From the NCBI RefSeq assembly GCF_035917455.1, contig NZ_CP109078.1, forward strand, positions 1,798,001 through 1,862,000: a stretch of DNA of 64,000 nt, written 5' to 3'. A program made the translations under genes and the position numbers. The notes below the pieces were generated by a model. That model did no database searches, was not told the DNA's origin, and saw nothing but the letters and a program-made list of their open reading frames with translations. Position 1 is the stretch's first letter. Each line of letters begins with the position of its first letter. Shown piece by piece: positions 40,284-49,383 of this stretch. The DNA is from Micromonospora sp. NBC_01796. Its GTDB lineage: Bacteria > Actinomycetota > Actinomycetes > Mycobacteriales > Micromonosporaceae.

Positions 40284-40324
40284 GGTCCGGGCCCTGCCGA
40301 CGCACCGTCGACAGGGCCCGGACC
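40284..40324 (-). terminator. Intrinsic terminator after the HAAS gene
   Basis: A perfect 13-bp stem (40284-40296 with 40312-40324) with a 15-base loop. Read on the minus strand it is followed by CTTTTCC. It lies 22 bases after the stop of the minus-strand HAAS gene. Confidence 0.75.
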
Positions 40325-40346
40325 GGCGGATCCAGGTGCGCTCTGA

Positions 40347-41411
40347 TCAGCCCGTCGTGGCGCTCGGGCCGATGGGCGGGGCAGTTCCGGTGGGTGTCGG
40401 TGTCGGCGTGCCCGTCGCGGTGGGGGACGGAGCCTCGGACGGTGTCGGCGTACCCGTGGGGGTGGGTGCCGGGGTGGTGGCGGACGGGACCGGTCCGGTC
40501 GAGAAACGGAACGGGGCACCCTCCGGGCAGTACGGGTACGGCTGGCGCAGCGGGTCGGGTACGGCCTCCCCCGGCTCGACGTAGGACTGCGCCAAGTCGC
40601 CGCACCACGGGTGTCCCAGTCGGATCGGTCGACCGTCCTGGTCGAACAGTCGTACGCCCTCGACCAGCCGCCCCTGCCGGTCGTAGACGTAGACGTCCTG
40701 CACCCCGGAGTACGGGTCCTCGTTGTAGGACGGTGCGTAGTAGTTGGTCTGCTGTCCGCGCTGGTCGACGTCGGCGAGACCGATCACACCGAACAGCACC
40801 AGGGCCACCGTGCCGAGGCTCATCAGGTGCCGCCGCCAGCCCCGCAGCGGGGCGGCACGGCGGCCGAACCAGATAGACCCGACCACGCAGAGGCCGAGCA
40901 GCAGTACGGCGGCGAGGGTATTGCCGCCGAGCCGGGGCAGCAGCCCGAAATCCTGGCCGTTGAGCATGACCGTGACGAGCATCGCCACCAGGTAGCCGCG
41001 GAGCACCCACCAGGCTGGACGGAGCAGCCGGAGGAACTCGCTGGCTTTGGCGTACCCGATCACGGGTCCGACCCGGCCGTCGAGAACCCGCAGCCGGCCA
41101 CGGAGCTGCTGGACGGCGGTGGCGACCCGTCTGTCCAGGTCCGGTGACGGCTCCGGCGCCCGCAGCCCGGCCGCAGCACGCAACTCGGCCGCGTACGCCT
41201 CGGGCGTGCCGAGCCGGTCGACGAGCGCCCCGGTGCCGTCGGCGGCCACCTCGGCGAGGTGCTCGGGCAGGTCTTCGAGCAACTCGTCCCGGTCCTCGGG
41301 GGACAGGTCGGACAGGGCCCGCCGGACCCGTTCCACGTAGTCCGCGATCTCCCGCTCGGTCATGCCTTCCTCGCTTCGCTGGGTGGCGCCCTCCCCGTTG
41401 CGCGCGGTCAT
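40347..41411 (-). CDS. HAAS-domain membrane protein with Pro/Thr tail
   Basis: A 354-residue protein. The N-terminal ~85 residues (EREIADYVERVRRALSDLSPEDRDELLEDLPEHLAEV) are an HAAS-type helical domain (DUF1700-like), which pairs with PadR regulators. Four transmembrane helices follow (about 135-225). The extracytoplasmic domain contains paired cysteines and ends in a Pro/Thr/Ser repeat tail. ATG 41411 overlaps the padR stop (ATGA); an alternative ATG 41363 follows GAGGAAGG. A signalling role with PadR is inferred. Confidence 0.85.
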   Translation of the reverse strand: MTARNGEGATQRSEEGMTEREIADYVERVRRALSDLSPEDRDELLEDLPEHLAEVAADGTGALVDRLGTPEAYAAELRAAAGLRAPEPSPDLDRRVATAVQQLRGRLRVLDGRVGPVIGYAKASEFLRLLRPAWWVLRGYLVAMLVTVMLNGQDFGLLPRLGGNTLAAVLLLGLCVVGSIWFGRRAAPLRGWRRHLMSLGTVALVLFGVIGLADVDQRGQQTNYYAPSYNEDPYSGVQDVYVYDRQGRLVEGVRLFDQDGRPIRLGHPWCGDLAQSYVEPGEAVPDPLRQPYPYCPEGAPFRFSTGPVPSATTPAPTPTGTPTPSEAPSPTATGTPTPTPTGTAPPIGPSATTG

Positions 41412-41740
41412 GCCGTACGCCCCCGTTCGTCGAGGAGCTGGTCCATGGTGGATGCGAAGGCCCGCCACACCTTGCCGGACCGGTCGAGCTGGTCGCGGCC
41501 GGCCGCGTTGAGGGCGTAGTACTTGCGATGGGGTCCCGACTCGCTGGGCACCACGTAGGTGGTCAGCAGTCCGGCCTGGAACAGCCGGCGCAGGGTGCCG
41601 TAGACCGACGCGTCCCCGATCTCGTCCAGACCGGCGGTACGCAGACGACGCATGATGTCGTAGCCGTAGCCGTCCTCTTCCTTCAGGACGGCCAGGACCG
41701 CGAGATCCAGCACGCCTTTGAGCAGCTGGGTAGTGTCCAC
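41408..41740 (-). CDS. PadR-family transcriptional regulator
   Basis: A 110-residue winged-helix regulator (DTTQLLKGVLDLAVLAVL, DGYGYDIMRRL, ASVYGTLRRLFQAGLL, PHRKYYALN). GTG 41740 is chosen over an upstream in-frame ATG at 41761 because a consensus promoter places the -10 only 7 bases before this GTG and the ATG would lie inside the spacer. PadR proteins repress a neighbouring target and respond to ligands. The partner here is the coupled HAAS membrane protein. Confidence 0.93.
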   Translation of the reverse strand: MDTTQLLKGVLDLAVLAVLKEEDGYGYDIMRRLRTAGLDEIGDASVYGTLRRLFQAGLLTTYVVPSESGPHRKYYALNAAGRDQLDRSGKVWRAFASTMDQLLDERGRTA

Positions 41741-41747
41741 GCGATGG

Positions 41748-41777
41748 AGAGTAGTGTGCATTGCGAGATACCGTCAA
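41748..41777 (-). promoter_or_regulatory. Leaderless promoter of padR
   Basis: On the minus strand, TTGACG (41777-41772), an 18-base spacer and TACTCT (41753-41748) lie 7 bases before the padR GTG. The transcript would therefore begin at or next to the start codon. ACACTAC occurs in the spacer/-10 area and again just inside the gene, possibly an autoregulatory site. Confidence 0.65.
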
Positions 41778-41861
41778 GAGCGTTGTAGTCCCGGTCCTCG
41801 GACCGCGCGAACGCGACCGCAGCCCTTACCCTGGCCTGGATGACCCGTACCCGAAAGGCCA

Positions 41862-42380
41862 ATGCCGCGTAGGCGTCCCTCGGCGGTGCGCGCCGGCAAC
41901 GTGCGCCATCTCCGCCACCTGACCACTACCGCACCCGTTCCCGGCCTCTCGCCGGCCGCGTTGGCACAGTTGGCCCACATCGAGCGGACAAAACTCCGGG
42001 GCCATTCGGTGGCCGGCGCCCTCTGGCTGTGTCAACAGTTCGTCAAGCAACCCAGTCGGGTGCTCTACCTACCCATGGACGAAGACTCTTGCGTGTGCCA
42101 CGGCCTTCCCGTCGCCCGCGCACTGTTGGACGAGGCACTCGCCGCGCTGCCCGAATGGGCCGGACGCAAACTCCGGCAGGCGGTGGAACGGTTCGACCAG
42201 GAATTCCTCGACCGGACCCTGCCCGAACCAAACGCCGCCAGTCATCGGCCGCACTGGACCGAGCGGCGCTACGAGGACTGGAGCGCCCAGGAGTGGTGGT
42301 CTCCACCCTCCCGGTCGACACACGCCTCCGGTCGGCGCCGCCACAAGCAGTATCGGCAAAACCGCGTACATCGTCTTTGA
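41862..42380 (+). CDS. Hypothetical protein with CVCHG motif
   Basis: A 172-residue basic protein. It has Cys-Val-Cys-His (in DEDSCVCHGLPVARAL) that might bind a metal. No named domain is recognised. The C-terminal residues RVHRL and the stop codon lie inside an 18-bp inverted repeat, so the natural C-terminus may have been altered by the repeat. AAAGG precedes ATG 41862. It is divergent from padR. Confidence 0.6.
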   Translation: MPRRRPSAVRAGNVRHLRHLTTTAPVPGLSPAALAQLAHIERTKLRGHSVAGALWLCQQFVKQPSRVLYLPMDEDSCVCHGLPVARALLDEALAALPEWAGRKLRQAVERFDQEFLDRTLPEPNAASHRPHWTERRYEDWSAQEWWSPPSRSTHASGRRRHKQYRQNRVHRL

Positions 42381-42406
42381 TGTGCGCACAAAGACGATGT
42401 ACGCGG
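42362..42406. repeat. Intergenic inverted repeat, type C
   Basis: Perfect 18-bp arms (42362-42379 with 42389-42406) and a 9-base loop. The left arm carries the stop of the preceding hypothetical gene. The stem sequence differs from types A and B, and it lacks a G-tract. It may be a terminator of that gene. Confidence 0.8.
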
Positions 42407-42516
42407 AAACGGCGTTCAGGCCGCCCGCAGCCAGGTGGCGTCCGCCCGACTCAACAAACCCGACAACACGGGTACGAGAGCACGCGACTGCGCGAGGTCG
42501 ATCGGCCAGGCTCCAG

Positions 42517-42591
42517 ATGGGCAAGGTGTGGCGGAAGACCGACGTCGAGGCATGGATCCGTAAGCATCGGCCGGAGCTGGTCGAAGGCTGA
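42517..42591 (+). pseudogene. Remnant of an excisionase-type helix-turn-helix protein
   Basis: The last 24 codons read MGKVWRKTDVEAWIRKHRPE and LVEG, resembling the C-terminus of small excisionase/AlpA-like DNA-binding proteins that end with VWRxxDVEAWI. No recognisable helix-turn-helix lies upstream in the same frame, only non-conserved sequence back to the inverted repeat. It looks like a truncated gene. Confidence 0.5.
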
Positions 42592-42607
42592 GACCGCTGT
42601 CTGGTCG

Positions 42608-43573
42608 TCAACTCGGGTCGGCGAGCGACCAGGCGATGCCGTCGAGGATGTCGTGCTCGCTGGCCACGACCGAGGGCATGCCGGCCCGCTCCATGATCAC
42701 CCGCAGGACCAGCGCACCCGCGCCGATCACGTCCGCCCGGCCGGGGTGCATCACCGGGTACTCCATCCGCTGGGCCGACGACCGGGACAACAGGTCCGCG
42801 GTCACCTTCGCCACCTCGTCGTACGAGACGCGTGCGTGATGGATCCGCTCCGGCTGGTACGAGTCGAGCCCGAGCGCGATCGCCACCACCGTGGTCACCG
42901 AACCGGCCAGGCCGATCAGGGTGGCAGCCTCCCGACCCGGCACCACGGACAACGCCCGGTCCACCGCGGCGGCGATGTCCGCCTCGGCCGCGGCGATCTG
43001 CTCGGGCGTCGGCGGGTCGTCGTGCAGGTGCCGCTCGGTCATCCGGACACAGCCGATGTCGACCGAGATCGCCGCCCGGACCCGCTCCCCCGCATCCCGA
43101 TCGCCGACCACGAACTCGGTGGAGCCGCCGCCGATGTCCACCACCAGGAACGGGGAACGGGCGTCGGCGGGAAGTCCGCGTACGGCGCCGGTGAACGAGA
43201 GCCGGGCCTCCTCGTCGCCGGTGACCACCTCCGGCGCCACGCCGAGAGTGTCGCGCACCATCGCCCGGAACTCGTCGGCGTTGCTGGCGTCGCGGGAGGC
43301 GGAGGTGGCGCACATCCGTACCCGGTTCGCGCCCAGGTCAGCGATTTCGGCCGCGTAGCCGGCCAGCGCCACCCGGGTACGTTCGATCGCCTCCGGGGCG
43401 AGCCGACCGGTTCGGTCCACGCCCTGACCCAACCGGACGATCTCCATCCGGCGGCTCACGTCCACCAGCGGCGCGGTCGGGTCGGCCGCCGGATCCGGCA
43501 GGTCGGCCACGAGCAGCCGAATGGAGTTGGTGCCGCAGTCGATCCCCGCCACTCTGGTCGTCACGGCAGTCAC
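42608..43573 (-). CDS. ppx: Exopolyphosphatase / guanosine pentaphosphatase family
   Basis: A 321-residue Ppx/GppA phosphatase with ASKHA phosphate loops: GIDCGTNSIRLLV, then VVDIGGGSTEFVVG, and GLAGSVTTVVAI. It hydrolyses inorganic polyphosphate and/or pppGpp. The short form lacks the C-terminal HD region, like mycobacterial Ppx proteins. Start GTG 43573 or 43564. It completes the eno-ftsB-DUF501 order known from mycobacteria. Confidence 0.93.
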   Translation of the reverse strand: MTAVTTRVAGIDCGTNSIRLLVADLPDPAADPTAPLVDVSRRMEIVRLGQGVDRTGRLAPEAIERTRVALAGYAAEIADLGANRVRMCATSASRDASNADEFRAMVRDTLGVAPEVVTGDEEARLSFTGAVRGLPADARSPFLVVDIGGGSTEFVVGDRDAGERVRAAISVDIGCVRMTERHLHDDPPTPEQIAAAEADIAAAVDRALSVVPGREAATLIGLAGSVTTVVAIALGLDSYQPERIHHARVSYDEVAKVTADLLSRSSAQRMEYPVMHPGRADVIGAGALVLRVIMERAGMPSVVASEHDILDGIAWSLADPS

Positions 43574-43579
43574 CCTACG

Positions 43580-44089
43580 TCAGAGGCGGAGCAGCATCCG
43601 TACGTTGCCCAGGGTGTTCGGTTTGACCCGCTCCAGCCCGAGGAACTCCGCCACACCCTCGTCGTACGAGCGCAGCAACTGCTCGTACACGGTCTGCGGG
43701 ACCGGCGCGCCGTCGATCTCGACAAAGCCGAAGGAGCCGAAGAACCCGGTCTCGAAGGTCAGGCAGAACACCCGGGTGACGCCCAGTTCCCGTGCCGCCC
43801 CCAGCAGCTCCGCGACGATCTGGTGGCCGATCTTCCGTCCCCGGCAGTCGGGGTGGACCGCCACCGTACGGATCTCGGCCAGGTCCTCCCACATGACGTG
43901 CAGCGCCCCGCACCCGAGGACCGCACCGTCGGCGGGTCGGACCGCCACCCAGAACTCCTGGACGTGCTCGTACAGGGTGACCGTGGCCTTGCTGAGCAAC
44001 CGCCCACCGGGGCTGTACGTGTCGATCAGCTCGCGGATGCCGCGTACGTCCGCGGTCCGCGCCCGCCGGACGACAAGATCCGTGCTCAA
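43580..44089 (-). CDS. argA: Amino-acid N-acetyltransferase (short-form N-acetylglutamate synthase)
   Basis: A 169-residue GNAT protein. VTLYEHVQEFWVA, GCGALHVMWEDLAEIRTVAV, LTFETGFFGSFGF and SYDEGVAEFLGLERVKPNTLGN match the short actinobacterial ArgA (M. tuberculosis Rv2747), which makes N-acetylglutamate for arginine synthesis. TTG 44089 overlaps the DUF501 stop (TTGA). Its insertion between DUF501 and ppx is unusual compared with mycobacteria. Confidence 0.93.
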   Translation of the reverse strand: MSTDLVVRRARTADVRGIRELIDTYSPGGRLLSKATVTLYEHVQEFWVAVRPADGAVLGCGALHVMWEDLAEIRTVAVHPDCRGRKIGHQIVAELLGAARELGVTRVFCLTFETGFFGSFGFVEIDGAPVPQTVYEQLLRSYDEGVAEFLGLERVKPNTLGNVRMLLRL

Positions 44090-44634
44090 GGCAGGTCCAC
44101 GCACGAACCCCCGAGCCACCAGGGCTCGATCAGTTCGAGCGTCTCGTCACCGAACGGGTTGACGCCGGGGCCGGTGGCCAGGGCGTGACCGAGGTGCACG
44201 TGCAGGCACTTCACCCGACCCGGCATGCCACCGGCGGAGATGCCGGCGATCTCCGGCACCTCGCCGATCGCGTCCCGGCGGCTCAGGTAGTCCTCGTGCG
44301 CGGCCAGGTACTGCGCGGCCAACTCCGGATCCTCGGCCAGCCGGTCGGCCATCTCCTTCATCACCCCGGCCGACTCCAGCCGGCTGCACGCGCCGACCGC
44401 GCGCGGGCAGGTCAGGTAGAACAGGGTCGGGAACGGGGTGCCGTCGGCGAGCCGTGGGGTCGTCTCCACCACGTCGGGGCGACCGCACGGGCAGCGGTGT
44501 GCGACCGCACGGGTGCCGCGCGGCGTACGGCCGAGTTGTGCGCCGACCGCGGCCAGATCTTCTTCGGTGGCCGGTTCGCGCGCAGGTGGGGGAACCAGAC
44601 CGGCCGCCGGCCGCTCGGGGGGTACGACGGTCAA
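44086..44634 (-). CDS. DUF501 protein
   Basis: A 182-residue family with CPCGRPDVVETTPRL, FYLTCP and GGMPGRVKCLHVHLGHALATG. Conserved cysteines and histidines could bind a metal. The function is unknown. It is nearly always between ftsB and ppx in actinobacteria. TTG 44634 overlaps the ftsB stop (TTGA), so translation is coupled. Confidence 0.92.
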   Translation of the reverse strand: MTVVPPERPAAGLVPPPAREPATEEDLAAVGAQLGRTPRGTRAVAHRCPCGRPDVVETTPRLADGTPFPTLFYLTCPRAVGACSRLESAGVMKEMADRLAEDPELAAQYLAAHEDYLSRRDAIGEVPEIAGISAGGMPGRVKCLHVHLGHALATGPGVNPFGDETLELIEPWWLGGSCVDLP

Positions 44635-45251
44635 CGTGCGGGACCTTCCTCGTTGGCGGCCTGGACACTGGACCAGAGCATGTCGTACCAGGGTTCAGCC
44701 GGTTTCTGTGCCGGCTGGGCGGTGGTGCCGGCGTCCCGGGCGGCGCCCTCGGGGTCGGTGAGGATCACCAACAGCTGCTCGCCGGGCCGGACCATGTAGA
44801 AGCGCTCCTTGGCCTTCGTGGTGATGAAGGCCGGGTCCTGCCAGAGTTTCGCCTCTTCCGACAGCTCACCGATGTGCTCCCGCTGGGCCTGCTGCTCCGC
44901 TTCCATCCGGGCGATGTCCGCCTGCTGCCCGAGGTAGACCCGGACCGGGTAGGTGTACGCGAGCGCGAGGGCGACGAACACCGCGAACAGCGCGGTCGCC
45001 CGGCCGGTGAAACGGCGGGGCTGCGGGGCGGAGGTGCGCTTGGTCGCCCCCGCGGCGGCGGCGCGTCGCGCCGCCGCCGGACGGGTGGCCGACCGTGGGG
45101 AGTCCGTCCCCCGAGGGGTACGGGTGGAGATTCCGCGCGACTCCAGCCGGGCCGTTGACTCCCGGCCCGTGCCACGGGTACCGCCGCCACGACCGGGTTG
45201 CCCCGGCCGTCGGGCGGGCCGCTGGCCGCTGGGTATGCGACGAGTCGTCAC
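44631..45251 (-). CDS. Septum formation initiator (FtsB/DivIC family)
   Basis: A 206-residue bitopic membrane protein. A long basic, low-complexity cytoplasmic N-terminus (1-82) precedes one transmembrane helix (about 85-103) and a periplasmic coiled coil (about 104-140). The FYMVRPGEQLLVI segment follows. FtsB/DivIC proteins act in the divisome with FtsL and FtsQ. GTG 45251. It is directly downstream of eno, the conserved arrangement. Confidence 0.9.
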   Translation of the reverse strand: MTTRRIPSGQRPARRPGQPGRGGGTRGTGRESTARLESRGISTRTPRGTDSPRSATRPAAARRAAAAGATKRTSAPQPRRFTGRATALFAVFVALALAYTYPVRVYLGQQADIARMEAEQQAQREHIGELSEEAKLWQDPAFITTKAKERFYMVRPGEQLLVILTDPEGAARDAGTTAQPAQKPAEPWYDMLWSSVQAANEEGPAR

Positions 45252-45286
45252 CCTGACGCACCCCCTCCCCGAGGCCGATTCGGAAA

Positions 45287-46891
<1,605 letters not shown>

Positions 46892-47746
46892 GTGAACGGC
46901 GACCCACCGGTGGCCCGGCCGGAGTTCGTCCCCGGTGCGGCTGCCGACGTACCGGCCGACCCGGCCGACCTGTGCCTGGTGGTGGCCGACGGCAAGCTGC
47001 TGGTCGATGCCGAGGGCGGCTTCCCCCGGTGCGCCGACCTGCCCACCGACGCCGCCCCGATCCCGCTCGGCACCCTCGACGGCGTACGCGTCTGGGTGAC
47101 CGCCCGGGACACGGCCGACGGGTCGCTCGGCACCTGGCTCGGCTGGCGGGACCTGGCGGGCGGCCTGGCCGAGCCGCTCGCCGCCCTCGCCGGCCGCGCC
47201 CTGCAGGTGGTCACCTGGCGGCGTACCCACCGTTACTGCGGCGCCTGCACGGCGGAGTTGGCCGACGTGCCCGGCGAGACCGCCCGGCGCTGCCCCGCCT
47301 GCAAGCTGTACGTCCCGATGCAGCTCTCCCCGGCCGTTCTGGTCGCCATCCGCCGCCCCGGTCCGCCCGGCACCCCGGAGCAGCTCCTGCTGGTCCGGCA
47401 CTCGTACGGGCCGACCGACACGTGGGCGCTGGTCGCCGGCTTTGTCGAGGCGGGCGAGACCCTGGAGCAGGCGGTGCACCGGGAGGTCGCCGAGGAGGTG
47501 GGGCTCCGGGTCGACCGGCTGACCTACTTCGGCAGCCAGCCGTGGGCGATGTCCGGTCCCGGTGTGGTTCTCACCGGCTACACCGCGTACGCGGCGGATC
47601 CGGCGGCCGAGCCGGTGGTCGACGGTCGCGAGCTGACCGAGGCGCGCTGGTTCCCGCTGGACGCGCTACCGGAGCCGCTGCCGCCGACGTACTCGATCTC
47701 CCGGTGGTTGATCGAGCATGTCCGCGTCCGACCCGTCCCGGCCTAG
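46892..47746 (+). CDS. nudC: NAD(+) diphosphatase / NADH pyrophosphatase-like Nudix hydrolase
   Basis: A 284-residue protein. Its zinc ribbon is Cys116, 119, 134, 137 (YCGACT, CPACKLY). The Nudix box GFVEAGETLEQAVHREVAEEVGL is complete at 183-205, and SQPW at 215-218 is the NudC signature. NudC hydrolyses NAD(H) and decaps NAD-capped RNA. The N-terminal domain is short. GTG 46892 has a weak ribosome site. Its TAG stop shares CTAG with the stop of the convergent DUF885 gene. Confidence 0.92.
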   Translation: MNGDPPVARPEFVPGAAADVPADPADLCLVVADGKLLVDAEGGFPRCADLPTDAAPIPLGTLDGVRVWVTARDTADGSLGTWLGWRDLAGGLAEPLAALAGRALQVVTWRRTHRYCGACTAELADVPGETARRCPACKLYVPMQLSPAVLVAIRRPGPPGTPEQLLLVRHSYGPTDTWALVAGFVEAGETLEQAVHREVAEEVGLRVDRLTYFGSQPWAMSGPGVVLTGYTAYAADPAAEPVVDGRELTEARWFPLDALPEPLPPTYSISRWLIEHVRVRPVPA

Positions 47747-49374
47747 TACGCCGGTTCCACCCCGAGCAGGGTCCGCAGGTGGCGGGGCGGCGGTGAGCCG
47801 TGCGAGAGCATCGCGTCGTGCCACTGCCGTACCGACGGCCCGACGGGGCGGGCGGCGGCGATCTCGGCAACCTCGCTGTACCCGACGAAGTACGTGGAGA
47901 GCTGGGTCGAGGTGAGCAGGGCCCGGCGCCACTTCCCGGCCGCCTCGCCCTCCTCCTGGAAACCACGGCCGGTCATCAGCGCCATGCCCTCGGACTCGGG
48001 CAGTTCGTCGCAGTGCACCAACTGGTCCAGCAGGGCGTTGATGGTCATCCGGAGCTGCATCTTGAGCTGCTGCAACCGGATCGGGAGGCCGCCGAAGCCG
48101 AGACCGGCCATCATCTCCTCGGCGTACACCGCCCAGCCCTCCACGAACGGGCCGGAGTAGCCGAGCGCCCGTACCCGGGTGCTGCCCTGGTAGCGGCGCG
48201 AGTGGGCGAGCTGGAGGAAGTGACCGGGCATCGCCTCGTGCACGGTCAGGTTGCGGATCATGTGGTCGTTGTACTCGCGGTAGAACGACTCGACCCGGTC
48301 CGCCGACCAGTCCGAGGGCGTCGGCGCGATGCAGTAGAACGTCGGCACCTCGGCGGTCTCCAGCGGGCCGGGCGGGTCGCAGTAGGCGACCGCCACCCCA
48401 CGGGCGAACTCCGGCATCTCCTGGATCACGCACGGGTCGTCGACCAGCGTCACCAGGTCGTGCGTACGGACGAAGTCGGTCGTCTCGGTGAACGTCACCC
48501 GGGCCAGGTCCACGATGGAGGTGTTGTCCGGGTGCTCGGCGCCGAGCTGGTCCAGCGCCCGGCGTACGGTCTCGTCGGTGGCCGGGCCACCGACCAGCTC
48601 GGCCGCCACGGCCCGGATCTCGTCGGTGACCCGCTCCAGGTTCGCCTCGGCGCGGGCGAAGACCTGGGCGGCGGACAGCTCGGTGTCCAGGGTGTGCCAG
48701 AGCCGCGCCTCGAAGCGGCGCCGGCCGAGCCGGGGGTCGCGTCCCGGGCCGGTGTCGTCGTGCAGACCCGCCCGGAGCCAGTCGGCGAACCCGGCCAGGG
48801 CCTCGACCGCCTCCCGGGCCACCGGCTCGACCGCGTTGCGCATTCCGGGCGCCTCGGCGAGCAGGGCGGGTAGTTCGTCGCGGACCAGCGCGGCAGTGCC
48901 GTCGAACTGCCCGGCGGCGGTCTCGGCGTGGATCCTGGGCATGTCGCGCAGGGTGGCGCGGGCGGTGGCGAGCGCGTCCGGTACGTCGCCGAGCCGGCCG
49001 ACGAGGCTCGCCAGCCGGACCTCCGCCGGGGCGTACGGGCGGGCGATCAGCGCGTGCAGCAGCGGGCCCGGATTGTGCCGCAGCGGGTTCCACTCGTGCG
49101 TACGCAGCTCGGACAGCTCGAACTGCTCCCGGTCGACGAGGGCGGCGAGCAGGCTGTGGTCGACCTGCTCCGCCTGGTCGAGCGCGAGGTCGTCCACCTG
49201 GGAGAGGGCCCCGGCGGCGTCGCGGAGCATCTCCGAGCGGGCCTTGACCCCGCCGTCGGACAGGTCCGGCAACCGGTCGTCGAAGCGGTGGTCACCGGCC
49301 GAGGACGCCAGACCGGGACTGCTCTCCAGCAACGCGTCGACGATGCGTTCGGCGATGGGGACGAAAGACGACAT
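47743..49374 (-). CDS. DUF885 metallopeptidase-like protein
   Basis: A 543-residue protein of the DUF885 family. The zinc motif HEAMPGH is at 379-385, followed by FVEGWAVYAEEMMAGLG, as in M32/M2-like gluzincins. No signal peptide is present, so it is cytoplasmic. The peptidase activity is inferred from the motif. The start is ATG 49374. The stop overlaps that of nudC tail to tail by four bases. Confidence 0.92.
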   Translation of the reverse strand: MSSFVPIAERIVDALLESSPGLASSAGDHRFDDRLPDLSDGGVKARSEMLRDAAGALSQVDDLALDQAEQVDHSLLAALVDREQFELSELRTHEWNPLRHNPGPLLHALIARPYAPAEVRLASLVGRLGDVPDALATARATLRDMPRIHAETAAGQFDGTAALVRDELPALLAEAPGMRNAVEPVAREAVEALAGFADWLRAGLHDDTGPGRDPRLGRRRFEARLWHTLDTELSAAQVFARAEANLERVTDEIRAVAAELVGGPATDETVRRALDQLGAEHPDNTSIVDLARVTFTETTDFVRTHDLVTLVDDPCVIQEMPEFARGVAVAYCDPPGPLETAEVPTFYCIAPTPSDWSADRVESFYREYNDHMIRNLTVHEAMPGHFLQLAHSRRYQGSTRVRALGYSGPFVEGWAVYAEEMMAGLGFGGLPIRLQQLKMQLRMTINALLDQLVHCDELPESEGMALMTGRGFQEEGEAAGKWRRALLTSTQLSTYFVGYSEVAEIAAARPVGPSVRQWHDAMLSHGSPPPRHLRTLLGVEPAY

Positions 49375-49383
49375 GGGAAGAAT

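Noticed and set aside
40347-40520. Short tandem repeats in the HAAS gene tail as a CRISPR array
   Set aside because: They encode a Pro/Thr/Ser-rich tail (PTPTGTPTPSEAPSP) and have no constant repeat-spacer structure. No CRISPR array is present in the window.
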